From contig CAUYUJ010004703.1 in NCBI GenBank assembly GCA_963575745.1, positions 259,956 through 323,955 of the forward strand: a DNA stretch of 64,000 bases. Reading direction: 5' to 3'. Made by a program: the position numbers and the translations under genes. Under the pieces are notes generated by a model. It was not told the origin of the DNA. It saw nothing but the letters and a program-made list of their open reading frames with translations, and did not search any database. The stretch is from Prorocentrum cordatum. Lineage: Eukaryota; Sar; Dinophyceae; Prorocentrales; Prorocentraceae. Shown one piece after another: positions 63,408-64,000 of the stretch (its first letter is position 1; the number at the start of each line of letters is the position of its first letter).

Positions 63408-64000
63408 CATGATGGACCCACGAACCCGGAAAGGGATATAGACATGTGGAGCATGGACACGTTTTCATGATACCCAACTGGGCGACATCTCACGAAACAT
63501 CCCACGAGACACCCCGCGAAACATCCCACGAGACACCTCACGAAACATTCCACGAGACACCTCACGAAACATTCCACGAGACACCCTTTGAAACATTCCA
63601 CGAGACACCCCACGAACAGGCAACCACGTCAACCAGACACGCCACGAAACTTCCACGGGGGTGCGACTGGGTGTGGTCGTGCTGGGGTGTGGTCGTGCTG
63701 GGGTGTGGTCGTGCTGGGGGTGGTCGTGCTGGGGTGTGGTCGTGCTGGGGTGTGGTCGTGCTGGGGGGTGGTCGTGTGGGGGGGTGGTCGTCTGGGGGGT
63801 GGTCGTGCTGGGGGTTGGTCGTTGCGTGGTCGTGCCACCCCGCGAAACATCCCACGAGACACCTCACGAAACATTCCACGAGACACCTCACGAAACATTC
63901 CACGAGACACCCTTTGAAACATTCCACGAGACACCCCACGAACAGGCAACCACTCAACCAGACACGCCACGAAACATTCCACGGGGGTGCGACTGGGTGT
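63408..64000 (+). mobile_element. Composite block J, cut by the window end
   Basis: Start CATGATGGACCCACGAACCC, 24-bp CGAAACATTCCACGAGACAC units, a short 16-bp array (63665-63830), then a second run of 24-bp units (63837-63985) starting another array. The internal repetition suggests unequal crossing-over or template switching. Confidence 0.85.

Noticed and set aside
1-64000. tRNA, rRNA or SL RNA genes
   Set aside because: No cloverleaf, rRNA core or leader followed by a GT donor was found by eye; a covariance-model scan would be decisive.

Overview
This window looks like nuclear DNA of a dinoflagellate. No prokaryotic gene organisation is present. Four lines of evidence support the assignment. 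(1) Two relics of the dinoflagellate spliced leader (SL) lie on the minus strand at 17644-17665 (21 of 22 positions match) and 47791-47812 (20 of 22), each just upstream of a reading frame. (2) There is a Ty1/copia-type polyprotein and two APE-type LINEs of the kind common in dinoflagellates. (3) One gene has a GC-AG intron made of a repeated element. (4) The rest is saturated with micro-, mini- and macrosatellites and small inverted-repeat elements. Species cannot be fixed from sequence alone; a Prorocentrum-like or related core dinoflagellate is only a guess.

Layout. 0.6-6.5 kb (+): copia polyprotein with degraded protease and integrase sites but intact RT-RNase H and a long basic tail. 6.5-11.5 kb (-): LINE-1 (endonuclease, G-patch, RT, zinc fingers, C-terminal extension). 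12.85-17.67 kb (-): LINE-2 (coiled-coil/RRM-like ORF1, endonuclease, RT, CCHC-like tail) with an SL relic at its 5' end. 18-32 kb: fossil RT, several MITE-like families, degenerate repeats, a large palindrome made of minisatellites, and CAT microsatellites. 32.9-35 kb: two unrelated 42-bp tandem arrays. 34-64 kb is dominated by at least ten copies of a composite block that starts at CATGAT(G/C)GACCC and ends at CCCTTTCCGGGAA. The blocks carry up to about sixty copies of a 16-bp unit, 24-bp units and roughly 29-bp CTCGAG-containing units.

Between 43.1 and 47.8 kb (-) is the only recognisable cellular gene: a multi-pass membrane protein with a coiled-coil N-terminus and Cys-rich C-terminus. It carries an SL relic upstream, a 169-nt introner-like intron that has a second copy at 58.6 kb, and one composite block inserted in phase in a membrane segment. 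The most notable system is therefore this pair of insertion families, the small introner-like element and the VNTR-carrying block, acting on what appears to be an SL-tagged retrogene. Most coding stretches are broken by single-base frameshifts, two of them at 8-base homopolymers, but by few stop codons. Some breaks may therefore be sequencing errors rather than decay.
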